A stretch of 14,154 nt of DNA from CAZPMT01 sp964587655 (GCA_964587655.1 CAZPMT010000143.1:1-14154); one strand, 5' to 3'. Shown: positions 1 to 7,106, numbered from the stretch's first letter. Notes: generated by a model from the sequence alone, not told the origin. Numbers and translations: made by a program.

Positions 1-64
1 CACCAGGGGCGCGCCGCGTGCGAGATGAATCCTTACGTGCGGATTTTGGACAGGACCGGAAAGG

Positions 65-93
65 TTGACTCCACGCGGGTCGATTGTTATGAT
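65..93 (+). promoter_or_regulatory. sigma70-type promoter with extended -10
   Basis: A -35 box TTGACT (65-70) lies 17 bases before a -10 box TATGAT (88-93). The -10 is preceded by TGT (85-87), which fits the extended -10 pattern TGn. Both hexamers match the consensus at five of six positions with ideal spacing. The predicted transcript would start near 100, about 40 bases before the isomerase gene. It probably drives the isomerase and the two transporter genes behind it. Seen by eye only. Confidence 0.6.
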
Positions 94-140
94 TTCCTTT
101 TATTCCGCAGTGGCGGTCGTATTACGGGAAGGGCTTCCAG

Positions 141-899
141 ATGAGTGACTTGCTGCAACCGCACAGTTTGTCAAACCCCGACAAACTGTGTGTGGGGGCG
201 CAGAGCTACAGCTTCCGCAATTTCGACTTCGAAGGTTCAATCGCCTGTCTGAAACAGCTTGGGACCAAATACATCGAGTACTGCTCGGCGCACTTTCCTT
301 GTGATGCCGCGCACGAAGGTTTCCCGCGCGTCAAGCAGCGCCTCCAGGCCGAGGGGCTCGTGACGGTCTGCTTCGGTGTGGAAGGTTTCACCGCGGACCG
401 CACCGCGAACCGCAGGAAGTTCGAGTTCGCAAAGGCGCTTGGCATCAAAGTCCTGACGGCCGACCCGGCGCCCGATGCATTCGACAGTCTCGATGCGCTG
501 ACGGACGAGTTCGGCGTCAAGATCGGCATCCACAATCACGGCCCCGGCGCGCGCTACGATAAAGTGGCCGATACTTTGAACGCGATCAAGAACCACAGTC
601 CGATGATCGGCGCATGCGTGGATACAGGCCACGTAATCCGTTCCGGCGAGAATCCCCACGAAGTCATCGAGCAGCTCGGACCGCGAACGATCTCGCTGCA
701 CCTCAAGGATTGGAAGCGCGACGGCGAGGAACAGATCCTGGGCCACGGCGACATGAACATGGCGGCGGTGGCCGGCGTCCTGAAGGCCATCGATTTCACG
801 GGCCCCGTCGTGATGGAATATGAGAACAGTCCCGACAACCCGGTCCCGGATATGAAGGCCGGTCTCGACAACTGGCTGAATGCCTGGCGGACCGCGTAA
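141..899 (+). CDS. sugar phosphate isomerase/epimerase-like TIM-barrel protein
   Basis: This 252-residue cytoplasmic protein resembles the xylose-isomerase-like TIM-barrel family (AP endonuclease family 2 fold), whose members isomerise or epimerise sugars, inositol derivatives or hydroxypyruvate using a divalent metal. Likely metal or active-site positions are E46 (IEYCS), H131 and H133 (IHNHGP), D161 and H164 (VDTGH), H187 and D190 (LHLKDW) and E226 (VMEYE), spaced as in the barrel strands of this family. The ATG at 141 has GGAAGGG seven bases upstream and the length is typical, so the start is secure. It is the first gene after a good promoter and is followed on the same strand by two sugar ABC-transporter genes, so it probably acts on the imported sugar or a derivative. 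The exact substrate cannot be read from the sequence. An IolE-like, hydroxypyruvate isomerase-like or 3-keto-sugar role are all possible. Confidence 0.85.
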   Translation: MSDLLQPHSLSNPDKLCVGAQSYSFRNFDFEGSIACLKQLGTKYIEYCSAHFPCDAAHEGFPRVKQRLQAEGLVTVCFGVEGFTADRTANRRKFEFAKALGIKVLTADPAPDAFDSLDALTDEFGVKIGIHNHGPGARYDKVADTLNAIKNHSPMIGACVDTGHVIRSGENPHEVIEQLGPRTISLHLKDWKRDGEEQILGHGDMNMAAVAGVLKAIDFTGPVVMEYENSPDNPVPDMKAGLDNWLNAWRTA

Positions 900-903
900 G
901 GGG

Positions 904-970
904 ACGTAGGCTGTAAGCTGCGGGTGTTCTGTTTTCCTACAGCCTACAGCCTTCAGCCTATAGCCTAACC
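904..970. repeat. 7-nt-period repeat array with inverted arm
   Basis: The right arm (936-970) is five consecutive 7-base units: CCTACAG twice, then CCTTCAG, CCTATAG and CCTAACC. The left arm (904-924) is three diverged units of the reverse complement (CTGTAGG type). GTAGGCTGTA at 906-915 pairs perfectly with TACAGCCTAC at 938-947, giving a 10-bp stem with a 22-base loop. There is no following T run, so it is not a standard terminator. It fills nearly all of the gap between the isomerase and transporter genes. Confidence 0.7.
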
Positions 971-983
971 AAGCGGCTGTTTG

Positions 984-3509
984 ATGTTGTCTCTCGTGAA
1001 AAACGCTCTCATCGTGACGCTGGCTCTCCTGGCCTGTGCGGCGACCTGCGCCCGCGCGGACGAAGCCGCGGCGCCGCAACAGTTTGTCGAACCACGACAA
1101 ACCGTGGTGATCCGCTTCACGTATTGGGCGAATTACCTCGATAACCAGTACGTCGTCAAGGTCTGCGAGGCATTCGAGCGTGACAATCCCGGCGTCAAGA
1201 TCAAGCGCGAATGGTGCGTCGGCGATTACGGACGCAAGCTTCAGCTCCTCTTCATCACGGGCAAGGCCGGCGACATCATCATGATGGACGACGAGTACTT
1301 TCCCACGTACGGGGTCCGCGGCTACCTCGAGGATCTCCGACCCTACATCGCGCGCGCGAGCGACGACATCGAGCGCGGTCTCGCGGCCGAGCTGCGCTAC
1401 ATGGAGACGCCGGAGGATCAGCGCGACCCTGACTTCAAGCGCGAGTACCTGCCCACGGCACTGCAGAGCTTCAACTACCGCGGTTTTCAGGGCGGCCTCG
1501 CGTGGGACGGCAACATCAATCTCATGTTCTACAACAAGGACCTCTTCGATCAGGAAGGCATCCCTTACCCGAGCAAGGACTGGACCTGGGAAGAATTCCG
1601 CGCCCTCGCGAAACGATTCACGAAAGACCTCGACGGCGACGGGATCATCGATCAGTTCGGCACGAACATGGGCTTCGACATGCTCGGCCTTGAATCCATC
1701 GTCTGGAGTTACGGCGGCGATCTCCTGAACGCGGACCGGACGCGATGCACGATCCAGGAGCCGCCTGCCGTGGCCGCCTGTCAACTCATCTACGACATGA
1801 AAATGATCGACAAGTCCATCGCGTGGACCGGTCAATTGTCGGGCTTCAATGCCGAAGTGCAGTTGCTCACCGGACGCGTCGCCATTGTACCGGCGATGTC
1901 GTACATGACCCCGGCGCTGAACCGCGTCCAGGACGCCATGCGCTGGGGTATGGCGCACATGCCGCGGGGACCCGATGGACAGCGGTACAGCCGTGCGACG
2001 TGGGACGGCATCTCGATCTACGCGAACACCACGCCCGAGAAGAAGGAAATCGCCTGGCGGTTCCTCAAGCATTTTGTCGATGACGAGAGCCAGGCGCTGC
2101 TTGGCGACATGCAGCGCGGCATTCCGGTGCGGCGCGAGGTCGCGCGGAAGCACTACGTGCAAGCGGCCACTCCCGCCGACGAGGAGATCGCCATCGAAGC
2201 GATAGACTACGCGCGGCTTACTCCCATCACGCCGCGATATCAGGAACTGCGAGTCGCCTCCAACGCGGACCTCGAGCGCCTGACCTTTGCGGACGTTTCC
2301 GGCGTCACGCCACGGCAAATCCTTCCCGGCCTCGAACCCAAGATCAACCAAGTCCTTGATAAAGAGCTCGCCGAGTGGAAGGCCCGGACAAGCGAAGCGG
2401 CCCCTGCCGGCGTGCACCTCTCCCTGGGAGCCGCCTCGGCCATGGCAGTCGGGATCGTGGCGCTCGTGTTTGCGGCCTTGATGCTGCTCCGCCCGGTTCG
2501 CGGAAGCTTTCTGCGGCAGGTCGATGAGTTGCGTCACATGCTGCGCAGCCGGCGCGCGCGCATCGAGGGACTCGAGGGCATTCTGTTCGCCTCACCGTGG
2601 TTGGCGGGGCTGTGTCTCCTAACCGCGTTTCCGATCCTGTTCAGCATCATTCTGAGCTTCAGCCAGTGGGACCCATACGAGCCGATCCAAAGGCTTCAGT
2701 TCGTTGGCCTGAGCAACTTCCTTCGCGCGTTCTCGAGTGACGAGATCACCGGCGATCCCCTCATGCTCAAAGCCCTGTACAACTCGCTGTTCTACGCCGT
2801 CTTTGCCGTGCCCCTGGGCTTATGCGCATCCCTAGGGCTTGCGCTGCTGTTGAACCAGCCGATTCGCGGGATCACGTTCTTCCGCACGACCTTTTACCTG
2901 CCGAGCATCATCTCGGGCGTGGCCACGGTGGTGTTGTGGATGTATATCTTGAATCCGGCATTTGGCCCGCTGAACGCATTCATCCGCGGTGCGAACAACT
3001 TCTTCGACTGGACGCACCTCCTCTCATTCATCAACCTTCCGGAACCCAAGTGGATCGAGGATCCGCTCTGGGCGAAACCATCGGTGATCATCATGAGCCT
3101 GTGGGGCGCGGGCGGCGCCGGGATGCTGATTTTCCTAGCGGGCCTTCAGGGCGTGCCGGACCAATTGTACGAGGTGGCCGAACTCGACGGCGCCGGACGG
3201 CTCCGCAAGTTCTGGAACATCACCTTGCCGATGTTGACACCGACGATCTACTTCAATCTCATCATGGGGATTATCGGCGCATTGAAGGTATTCATGCAGG
3301 CCTTTATCCTGACCAACGGGACCGGAGGGACCGAGAAGTCGCTGTTGTTCTACGTGCTTCACCTGTACACCAAGGCCTTCGTCGAATACGAAATGGGCTA
3401 TGCGTCGGCCCTCGCCTGGATCCTGTTCGTGATCATTCTCGCCCTGACCCTGCTCATCATACGCTCCAGCGCCGCCTGGGTGTATTACGAGGGAGAGGTG
3501 AAACGATGA
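984..3509 (+). CDS. ABC sugar-binding protein fused to MalF-type permease
   Basis: This 841-residue protein joins two components of a carbohydrate ABC importer. Residues 1-25 are a signal peptide or signal anchor. Residues about 35-465 form an extracellular solute-binding protein of family 1, including the DLDGDGIID loop often seen there. Residues about 480-503 are a transmembrane segment, followed by a basic stretch (RSRRAR). Residues about 527-841 are a binding-protein-dependent permease with multiple membrane spans. The permease has the EAA loop that docks the ATPase (EVAELDGAG from residue 730, then ITLP). A lone binding protein is usually about 420-450 residues and MalF-like permeases about 290-310, so both halves are full length. 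I chose the ATG at 984; a TTG at 981 would add one residue, and neither has a clear ribosome site. The end overlaps the next permease by four bases (ATGA). The bound solute should be a sugar or oligosaccharide, but its identity is unknown. No ATPase lies nearby. Confidence 0.9.
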   Translation: MLSLVKNALIVTLALLACAATCARADEAAAPQQFVEPRQTVVIRFTYWANYLDNQYVVKVCEAFERDNPGVKIKREWCVGDYGRKLQLLFITGKAGDIIMMDDEYFPTYGVRGYLEDLRPYIARASDDIERGLAAELRYMETPEDQRDPDFKREYLPTALQSFNYRGFQGGLAWDGNINLMFYNKDLFDQEGIPYPSKDWTWEEFRALAKRFTKDLDGDGIIDQFGTNMGFDMLGLESIVWSYGGDLLNADRTRCTIQEPPAVAACQLIYDMKMIDKSIAWTGQLSGFNAEVQLLTGRVAIVPAMSYMTPALNRVQDAMRWGMAHMPRGPDGQRYSRATWDGISIYANTTPEKKEIAWRFLKHFVDDESQALLGDMQRGIPVRREVARKHYVQAATPADEEIAIEAIDYARLTPITPRYQELRVASNADLERLTFADVSGVTPRQILPGLEPKINQVLDKELAEWKARTSEAAPAGVHLSLGAASAMAVGIVALVFAALMLLRPVRGSFLRQVDELRHMLRSRRARIEGLEGILFASPWLAGLCLLTAFPILFSIILSFSQWDPYEPIQRLQFVGLSNFLRAFSSDEITGDPLMLKALYNSLFYAVFAVPLGLCASLGLALLLNQPIRGITFFRTTFYLPSIISGVATVVLWMYILNPAFGPLNAFIRGANNFFDWTHLLSFINLPEPKWIEDPLWAKPSVIIMSLWGAGGAGMLIFLAGLQGVPDQLYEVAELDGAGRLRKFWNITLPMLTPTIYFNLIMGIIGALKVFMQAFILTNGTGGTEKSLLFYVLHLYTKAFVEYEMGYASALAWILFVIILALTLLIIRSSAAWVYYEGEVKR

Positions 3510-4369
3510 TCGAGTCGAGCGAGTTCAAGGGCAGCATGAAACGGCAGCGCCGCATCGAGCGCGCCGGAGGCATCGCGCTGCTGTTGGGACTCTCGGCCCT
3601 CTTCATGATCCCCCTCGCGATCACGGTCAGCGACAGCCTCAAGGCGTTCGCGGAGATCTACACGGTCCCGCGGATCTGGATTCCGAAACCGCCGCGGTTC
3701 GCAAACTTCGTCCACGTCTTCAGCATGCTGCCGTTCCACCGTTTTATCATAAACACCGTCTGCATCACCTCGCTGGCGCTCTTCGGCCAGGTGTGCAGCG
3801 CGTGCCTGGTAGGTTACAGTTTCGCGCGAATCCGGTGGCCGTTCCGTGACTTCCTTTTTGTTGTGCTGCTGAGCACTATCATGCTCCCGGGCGAGGTCAC
3901 GATGATCCCCGTCTTCATCCTGTTCAACAAGATCGGCTGGGTCGATACATGGCTTCCCCTCATCGTACCGGCCTATTTCGGCGGCGGCGTCTTCAACATT
4001 TTCCTGATGCGCCAGTTTTTCAAGACGGTCCCGGTCGATCTCGGGGATGCCGCCGGGTTCGACGGCTGCTCGACCGTGCGCATCTTGGCGCGGATCATGG
4101 TCCCGCTGGCGAAACCCGCGATCGCGACGATTTGCGTGCTCGGCTTTATCGGCTACTGGAACGATTTCCAGGGCCCCCTGATCTACCTCTCGGACTACAC
4201 GAAATACCCCATCTCGATGGGCATATACATGTTCAAGAGCGCCGAGTTCATGTTCGCCAACTACGTCATGGCCGCAAGCCTGATTTCCGTTGTGCCCGTA
4301 CTGATCATCTTCTTCTCGGCACAGCAGTACTTCGTGAAAGGCATCGTTCTTACGGGCATTAAGGGATAG
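3506..4369 (+). CDS. MalG-type carbohydrate ABC transporter permease
   Basis: This 287-residue inner-membrane protein is the second permease of the importer and should pair with the permease half of the preceding fusion. It has a positively charged N-terminus (MKRQRRIER), then about six hydrophobic spans. The ATPase-docking EAA loop starts near residue 181 (DAAGFDGCS, later IMVPLAKPA), matching the EAA-DG-IxLP pattern of MalG/AraQ-like subunits. The length is typical. The ATG at 3506 overlaps the previous TGA and has GGGAGAGG about seven bases upstream, so this start is preferred over the much longer open frame that begins inside the upstream gene. The two genes are translationally coupled. 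No MalK/MsmK/UgpC-type ATPase follows, so a shared ATPase encoded elsewhere is inferred. Confidence 0.92.
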   Translation: MIESSEFKGSMKRQRRIERAGGIALLLGLSALFMIPLAITVSDSLKAFAEIYTVPRIWIPKPPRFANFVHVFSMLPFHRFIINTVCITSLALFGQVCSACLVGYSFARIRWPFRDFLFVVLLSTIMLPGEVTMIPVFILFNKIGWVDTWLPLIVPAYFGGGVFNIFLMRQFFKTVPVDLGDAAGFDGCSTVRILARIMVPLAKPAIATICVLGFIGYWNDFQGPLIYLSDYTKYPISMGIYMFKSAEFMFANYVMAASLISVVPVLIIFFSAQQYFVKGIVLTGIKG

Positions 4370-4377
4370 CCGGAATG

Positions 4378-4470
4378 ATGGACGGCGTGGACCTCATGGA
4401 CGACGTGGACACCGAGAAAACTCACCTGCGCGGTTCCGTCCATTCTGTCCAGAACGTCCATCCCGTCCAT
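4378..4470. repeat. inverted pair of 9-nt-period arrays (RTGGAC / GTCCAT)
   Basis: The left arm (4378-4410) holds four hexamers, ATGGAC, GTGGAC, ATGGAC and GTGGAC, separated by three-base spacers. The right arm (4438-4470) holds GTCCAT, GTCCAG, GTCCAT and GTCCAT at the same 9-base period. Both arms are 33 bases and flank a 27-base centre, so they can fold with hexamers paired and spacers largely unpaired. It starts eight bases after the permease stop codon and lies between converging genes. It may end transcription or shape mRNA 3' ends, but it lacks a T run. An open frame runs across it but looks like repeat-derived noise. Confidence 0.75.
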
Positions 4471-4512
4471 TACCTGGACAAGTCCAATTGGCTCAAATTG
4501 CCGTGCCCAGGG

Positions 4513-4659
4513 CTACTTCTTCTCGAGGATGATCAGGAAGTCGTTGTAGCTTTTTCCGTGATTCGCGGTGATCGACACAACGGTCCAGCCATCGGCGAGC
4601 AGCGCGTCAAGCTTCTCTTTCCCCGATCCGTTCGATTCGATGATGAGCGATTTCTGCAT
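4513..4659 (-). CDS. 48-residue small protein, function unknown
   Basis: This is a short gene on the minus strand. The ATG at 4659 has a strong ribosome site, GGAGGAA, about seven bases upstream, and the TAG is at 4513-4515. The 48-residue product begins MQKSLIIESNGSG, continues with LLADGWTVVSIT and ends FLIILEKK. The pattern is a beta strand, a helix, a Gly-Trp turn, another strand, and a final strand ending in LEKK. This resembles the small soluble proteins with an 'xxEGWxVVSV' core (loosely DUF4177-like). I cannot assign a function. It sits immediately downstream of the hydrogenase operon on the same strand, but past that operon's terminator and with its own possible promoter. The good ribosome site and globular-looking composition argue that it is real. 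Confidence 0.65.
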   Translation of the reverse strand: MQKSLIIESNGSGKEKLDALLADGWTVVSITANHGKSYNDFLIILEKK

Positions 4660-4706
4660 GGTGTCTTCCTCCGGCGTTAAACATGTCCCCGCATTCGTTG
4701 CCAGGT

Positions 4707-4736
4707 ATTGTATTTGAAGGGGAGTGGAAAAGCCAA
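4707..4736 (-). promoter_or_regulatory. possible promoter for the 48-residue gene
   Basis: Reading the minus strand, TACAAT (4712-4707) matches the -10 consensus at five of six positions. TTGGCT (4736-4731) matches the -35 at four of six with an 18-base spacer. The start would be near 4700, about 40 bases before the ATG. The -35 box lies inside the stem of the upstream terminator, which would make the two elements share bases. Weak evidence. Confidence 0.35.
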
Positions 4737-4754
4737 GCGGACATTCCGCTTGGC
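4728..4754 (-). terminator. rho-independent terminator of the hydrogenase operon
   Basis: GCCAAGCGG (4732-4740) and CCGCTTGGC (4746-4754) form a perfect 9-bp GC-rich stem with a 5-base loop. On the minus strand the stem is followed by TTTT (4731-4728, overlapping the stem base). It lies about 25 bases after the stop codon of the hoxW-receiver gene, the expected place for the end of the operon transcript. The T run is short, so read-through into the small downstream gene is possible. Confidence 0.7.
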
Positions 4755-4779
4755 CGCCGTGTTTACGCCGTCGCTCGGA

Positions 4780-5652
4780 TCATTCGTCCTTGAGTCGAGC
4801 CTTGAGCGTGGACACGAGGACTTTCGGATCGATCGGCTTCTGAAAGATCCCGGCCAACCCGAGTTCGCGCGCGTCGATGTTGTACCGGACCGTGTCGCCC
4901 GCCGAACTCAGCAGGTAGATGGGCCCTGCGTAGCCCCCATCCTTGAGGGTGCGCGCCACGACGCTGCCCGCGTCCACCGTCTCCATCATCAGGTCCACGA
5001 TGATCGCGTCCGGCTTGATGCGTTCCGCCGTGCGGACGCCTTCCTCTCCCGTCGAGGCTTCTCCCACCACGTATCCCGCGGTTTCGAGGAAGACGCGTAT
5101 GGCGCCGCGGATATCGGGGTCGTCATCAATCGCCAGAATGGTCTTCTTGTGCGTGCTGCCTTTATCCATGTGTCGCTCCTTCCACGCCTCGATCCACTTC
5201 CGGACAAAGGCGGTTGCGGCCTTACAGTTTTCCTGCGCCTTGGCGGTCAGCCCTTCCTCGAACTCGAAGGCGTAACCTCGAACGCCCAACACCCACGCTT
5301 CCGGCCGCGCGTCGAAATGCTCCGCGCATGCCGCGAGCACCGATCCCGGCGAGACCGAGTGGCTCGTGAAGCTGATCTCCGCGGCGGCCTCGATCCGTTC
5401 CATCTTGAACGGCTCCGGTCCGTTCACGCTTGCATCCACGAAGACTACCACGTCGTGCTCCGCGATACTCGCCGAGTCTTCTATATTCAATTGATAATCC
5501 GCTTCAACGGTGACGCCCGGCGTCGCCGCCTGCTCGATGGCCTCCGCCACGGCGGGCCCGAGCCCGTCGTCCTGCCGCCCGGGATTGCCGTAACCCAGCA
5601 CCAGGATCCGCGGCCCGCGCCGGTACAAATCGCTACCCGCGGAAGCGTTCAT
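4780..5652 (-). CDS. hoxW: hydrogenase maturation protease HoxW fused to response-regulator receiver domain
   Basis: The 290-residue product has two complete modules. Residues about 13-161 are a [NiFe]-hydrogenase maturation endopeptidase (HybD/HyaD/HoxW family), which clips the C-terminal extension of the large subunit after nickel insertion. Motifs are LGYGNPGRQDDG (metal-site acid D29), VDAS (D73) and SHSVSP (H98). Residues about 169-290 are a CheY-like receiver with acidic residues D176-D178, phospho-acceptor D220 (IIVDLMM), S249/S250 and K272 (FQKPID), so it looks phosphorylatable. No output domain follows. The frame is open throughout, yet an in-frame ATG at the junction (M162, 5167-5169) has AAGGAG six bases upstream, so a free 129-residue receiver may also be made. 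Normal HoxW is about 160 residues, equal to the first module alone. The start overlaps hoxH by 20 bases. The fusion is unusual; the link to HoxH maturation is inferred from operon position. Confidence 0.88.
   Translation of the reverse strand: MNASAGSDLYRRGPRILVLGYGNPGRQDDGLGPAVAEAIEQAATPGVTVEADYQLNIEDSASIAEHDVVVFVDASVNGPEPFKMERIEAAAEISFTSHSVSPGSVLAACAEHFDARPEAWVLGVRGYAFEFEEGLTAKAQENCKAATAFVRKWIEAWKERHMDKGSTHKKTILAIDDDPDIRGAIRVFLETAGYVVGEASTGEEGVRTAERIKPDAIIVDLMMETVDAGSVVARTLKDGGYAGPIYLLSSAGDTVRYNIDARELGLAGIFQKPIDPKVLVSTLKARLKDE
5164..5182 (-). promoter_or_regulatory. internal ribosome binding site and start codon at the HoxW/receiver junction
   Basis: On the minus strand, GGAAGGAG is followed by six bases (CGACAC) and then ATG at 5169-5167, in frame with the fusion. 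The sequence is as good as any ribosome site in the operon. It falls exactly between the protease module and the receiver module (residue 162), which is what a formerly separate receiver gene would leave behind. Confidence 0.6.
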
Positions 5653-7087
5653 CCGTCACCACGCCGTCCGGACCCACCAACTGCACGTGCAGCCGCATCT
5701 GGCCGAGCGCGTGCGTCGCGCAACTCAGGCACGGATCGTACGCGCGAATGCCGACCTCGATGTGATTCAGCAGACCTTCGGTCAACTCCGCCTTACCCTC
5801 GAGATGCTGCTTCGCCACCACGCGCACGACCTGGTTCATCGCCTCGTTGTTGTTCGTAGTCGAAACGATCAGGTTCGCTTTCACAATCTGATCGGTCTCG
5901 GGATTGATCTCGTAATGATGAAACAAGGTCCCGCGCGGCGCCTCGATCCACGCCACGCCACGCGTGCGTTTCTTGCCGGTCTTCACGAGGTCCGTCCCTT
6001 GCAGGTCCGGATCGTCAAGGAGTTCCTCAATCTTCTCGGCCGCGTGCACCAACTCGATCATTCGCGCCCAGTGATAGGCCAGCGACGAGTTGATCGGTTT
6101 GCCGCCGCCAAGCGCCATGAATTCCTGGCGCGCCTTCTCGGCGATGGGCGTATCAATGAAATCGCAGTTGTTGATCCGCGCCAGCGGCCCCACACGGTAC
6201 CAGCCGTCATTCTTCCCCAACTTGAGAATGAACGGGAACTTCATGTAGCTCCACGGACGCACTTCCTCGCGAATGTAGTCGAGATAGTCCGCCGGGGCCA
6301 CCTTATCAAGAATTATGTTGCCCTTGGCGTCTTTCGCGCGGAGCTTCCCGTCGTAGAGGTCAAGGCATCCGTCTTCGCGAACGATGCTGAGATGGTTCGA
6401 GTCGAAACTCCCGAACGCTAGTAGACGTTCGGCGTCGCTCTTCGTGATCTTCTTGCACAGCTCCAGTGCGTCGATCGCCCATTCAAGCATCGTGTCCGCG
6501 TCTTTGCGCAGGGCGTCGCGCTCCTCGATTGACAAGTTCTTGTTGATCCCGCCTGGAATGGCGCCGGTTCCGTGCACCTTCTTTCCGGCCGTGGCCTTTA
6601 TGATCTCCTGGCCGAAACGCCGCATGAGCACGGCGTGCGTCGCCGCCTCCGGATACGCCTCGATCACGGCAATCACGTTCCGCTTGGCAACGGGCGCGTC
6701 GAAGCCAAACAGCAGGTCCGGGGACGCCAGGTGGTAGAAATGCATCGCGTGCGACTGATACGTCTGCCCGTAATGCATCAGGCGGCGCATCTTCTCCGCG
6801 GTCGGCGTCAGTTTGTCCACGCCCACTATAACATCGGTCGCCTTTGCGGCCGCCAGATGATGGCTCACGGGACAGATCCCGCACAGCCTCTGGATCACCA
6901 CGGGCGCCTCCCAGTAGAACCTGCCCTGGATGAACCGCTCGAAGCCTCTGAACTCGATGATGTGAAACCGCGCCTCTGTTACATGGTTCTTCTCATCCAT
7001 GAGGATGGTGACCTTGCCGTGCCCCTCGACGCGCGTCACGGGATTGATGACGACCTTGCGCTCGGTCTTCTTAGCGGTAATGCTCAT
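5633..7087 (-). CDS. hoxH: NAD-reducing [NiFe] hydrogenase large subunit HoxH
   Basis: This 484-residue subunit carries the Ni-Fe active site for reversible H2 oxidation in the cytoplasm. The N-terminal L1 motif is RLCGICPVSHH (C69 and C72) and the C-terminal L2 motif is DPCLSCATH (C453, C456, H459), together giving the four cysteine ligands. The 25 residues after H459 are the extension removed by the maturation protease, whose gene overlaps the 3' end. Other family marks are NPVTRVEGHG near the N-terminus and the Group 3-type overall length. I chose the ATG at 7087 because GGAGG lies eight bases upstream and the family start MxxK...NPVTRVEGHG fits. An in-frame extension to 7129 overlaps hoxY and is unlikely. 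It is the fourth gene of the hoxFUYHW operon, 19 bases after hoxY. Confidence 0.95.
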   Translation of the reverse strand: MSITAKKTERKVVINPVTRVEGHGKVTILMDEKNHVTEARFHIIEFRGFERFIQGRFYWEAPVVIQRLCGICPVSHHLAAAKATDVIVGVDKLTPTAEKMRRLMHYGQTYQSHAMHFYHLASPDLLFGFDAPVAKRNVIAVIEAYPEAATHAVLMRRFGQEIIKATAGKKVHGTGAIPGGINKNLSIEERDALRKDADTMLEWAIDALELCKKITKSDAERLLAFGSFDSNHLSIVREDGCLDLYDGKLRAKDAKGNIILDKVAPADYLDYIREEVRPWSYMKFPFILKLGKNDGWYRVGPLARINNCDFIDTPIAEKARQEFMALGGGKPINSSLAYHWARMIELVHAAEKIEELLDDPDLQGTDLVKTGKKRTRGVAWIEAPRGTLFHHYEINPETDQIVKANLIVSTTNNNEAMNQVVRVVAKQHLEGKAELTEGLLNHIEVGIRAYDPCLSCATHALGQMRLHVQLVGPDGVVTDERFRG

Positions 7088-7106
7088 GTTTCCTGCCTCC
7101 ATCAAA

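Noticed and set aside
237..2537. Very long open frame (766 codons) on the minus strand
   Set aside because: It lies antisense to the isomerase and the transporter fusion, is rich in Arg, His, Val and Asp in the pattern of a GC-rich shadow frame, and shows no family motifs.
2822..3505. N-terminal extension of the MalG-type permease
   Set aside because: The upstream part of this open frame overlaps the permease half of the fusion in another frame and has no permease similarity. The ATG at 3506 has a ribosome site and the family start.
4378..4470. CRISPR-like repeat array
   Set aside because: The units are 9 bases with 3-base variable positions and inverted arms. There are no 25-40 base repeats or spacers and no cas genes.
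4375..4680. Plus-strand open frame of 101 codons after the permease
   Set aside because: Its first part is the translated 9-nt repeat array and the rest is antisense to a better-supported 48-residue gene with a strong ribosome site.
4708..5859. Long plus-strand open frame opposite hoxW and the end of hoxH
   Set aside because: It runs antisense to genes with clear motifs and has shadow-like composition.
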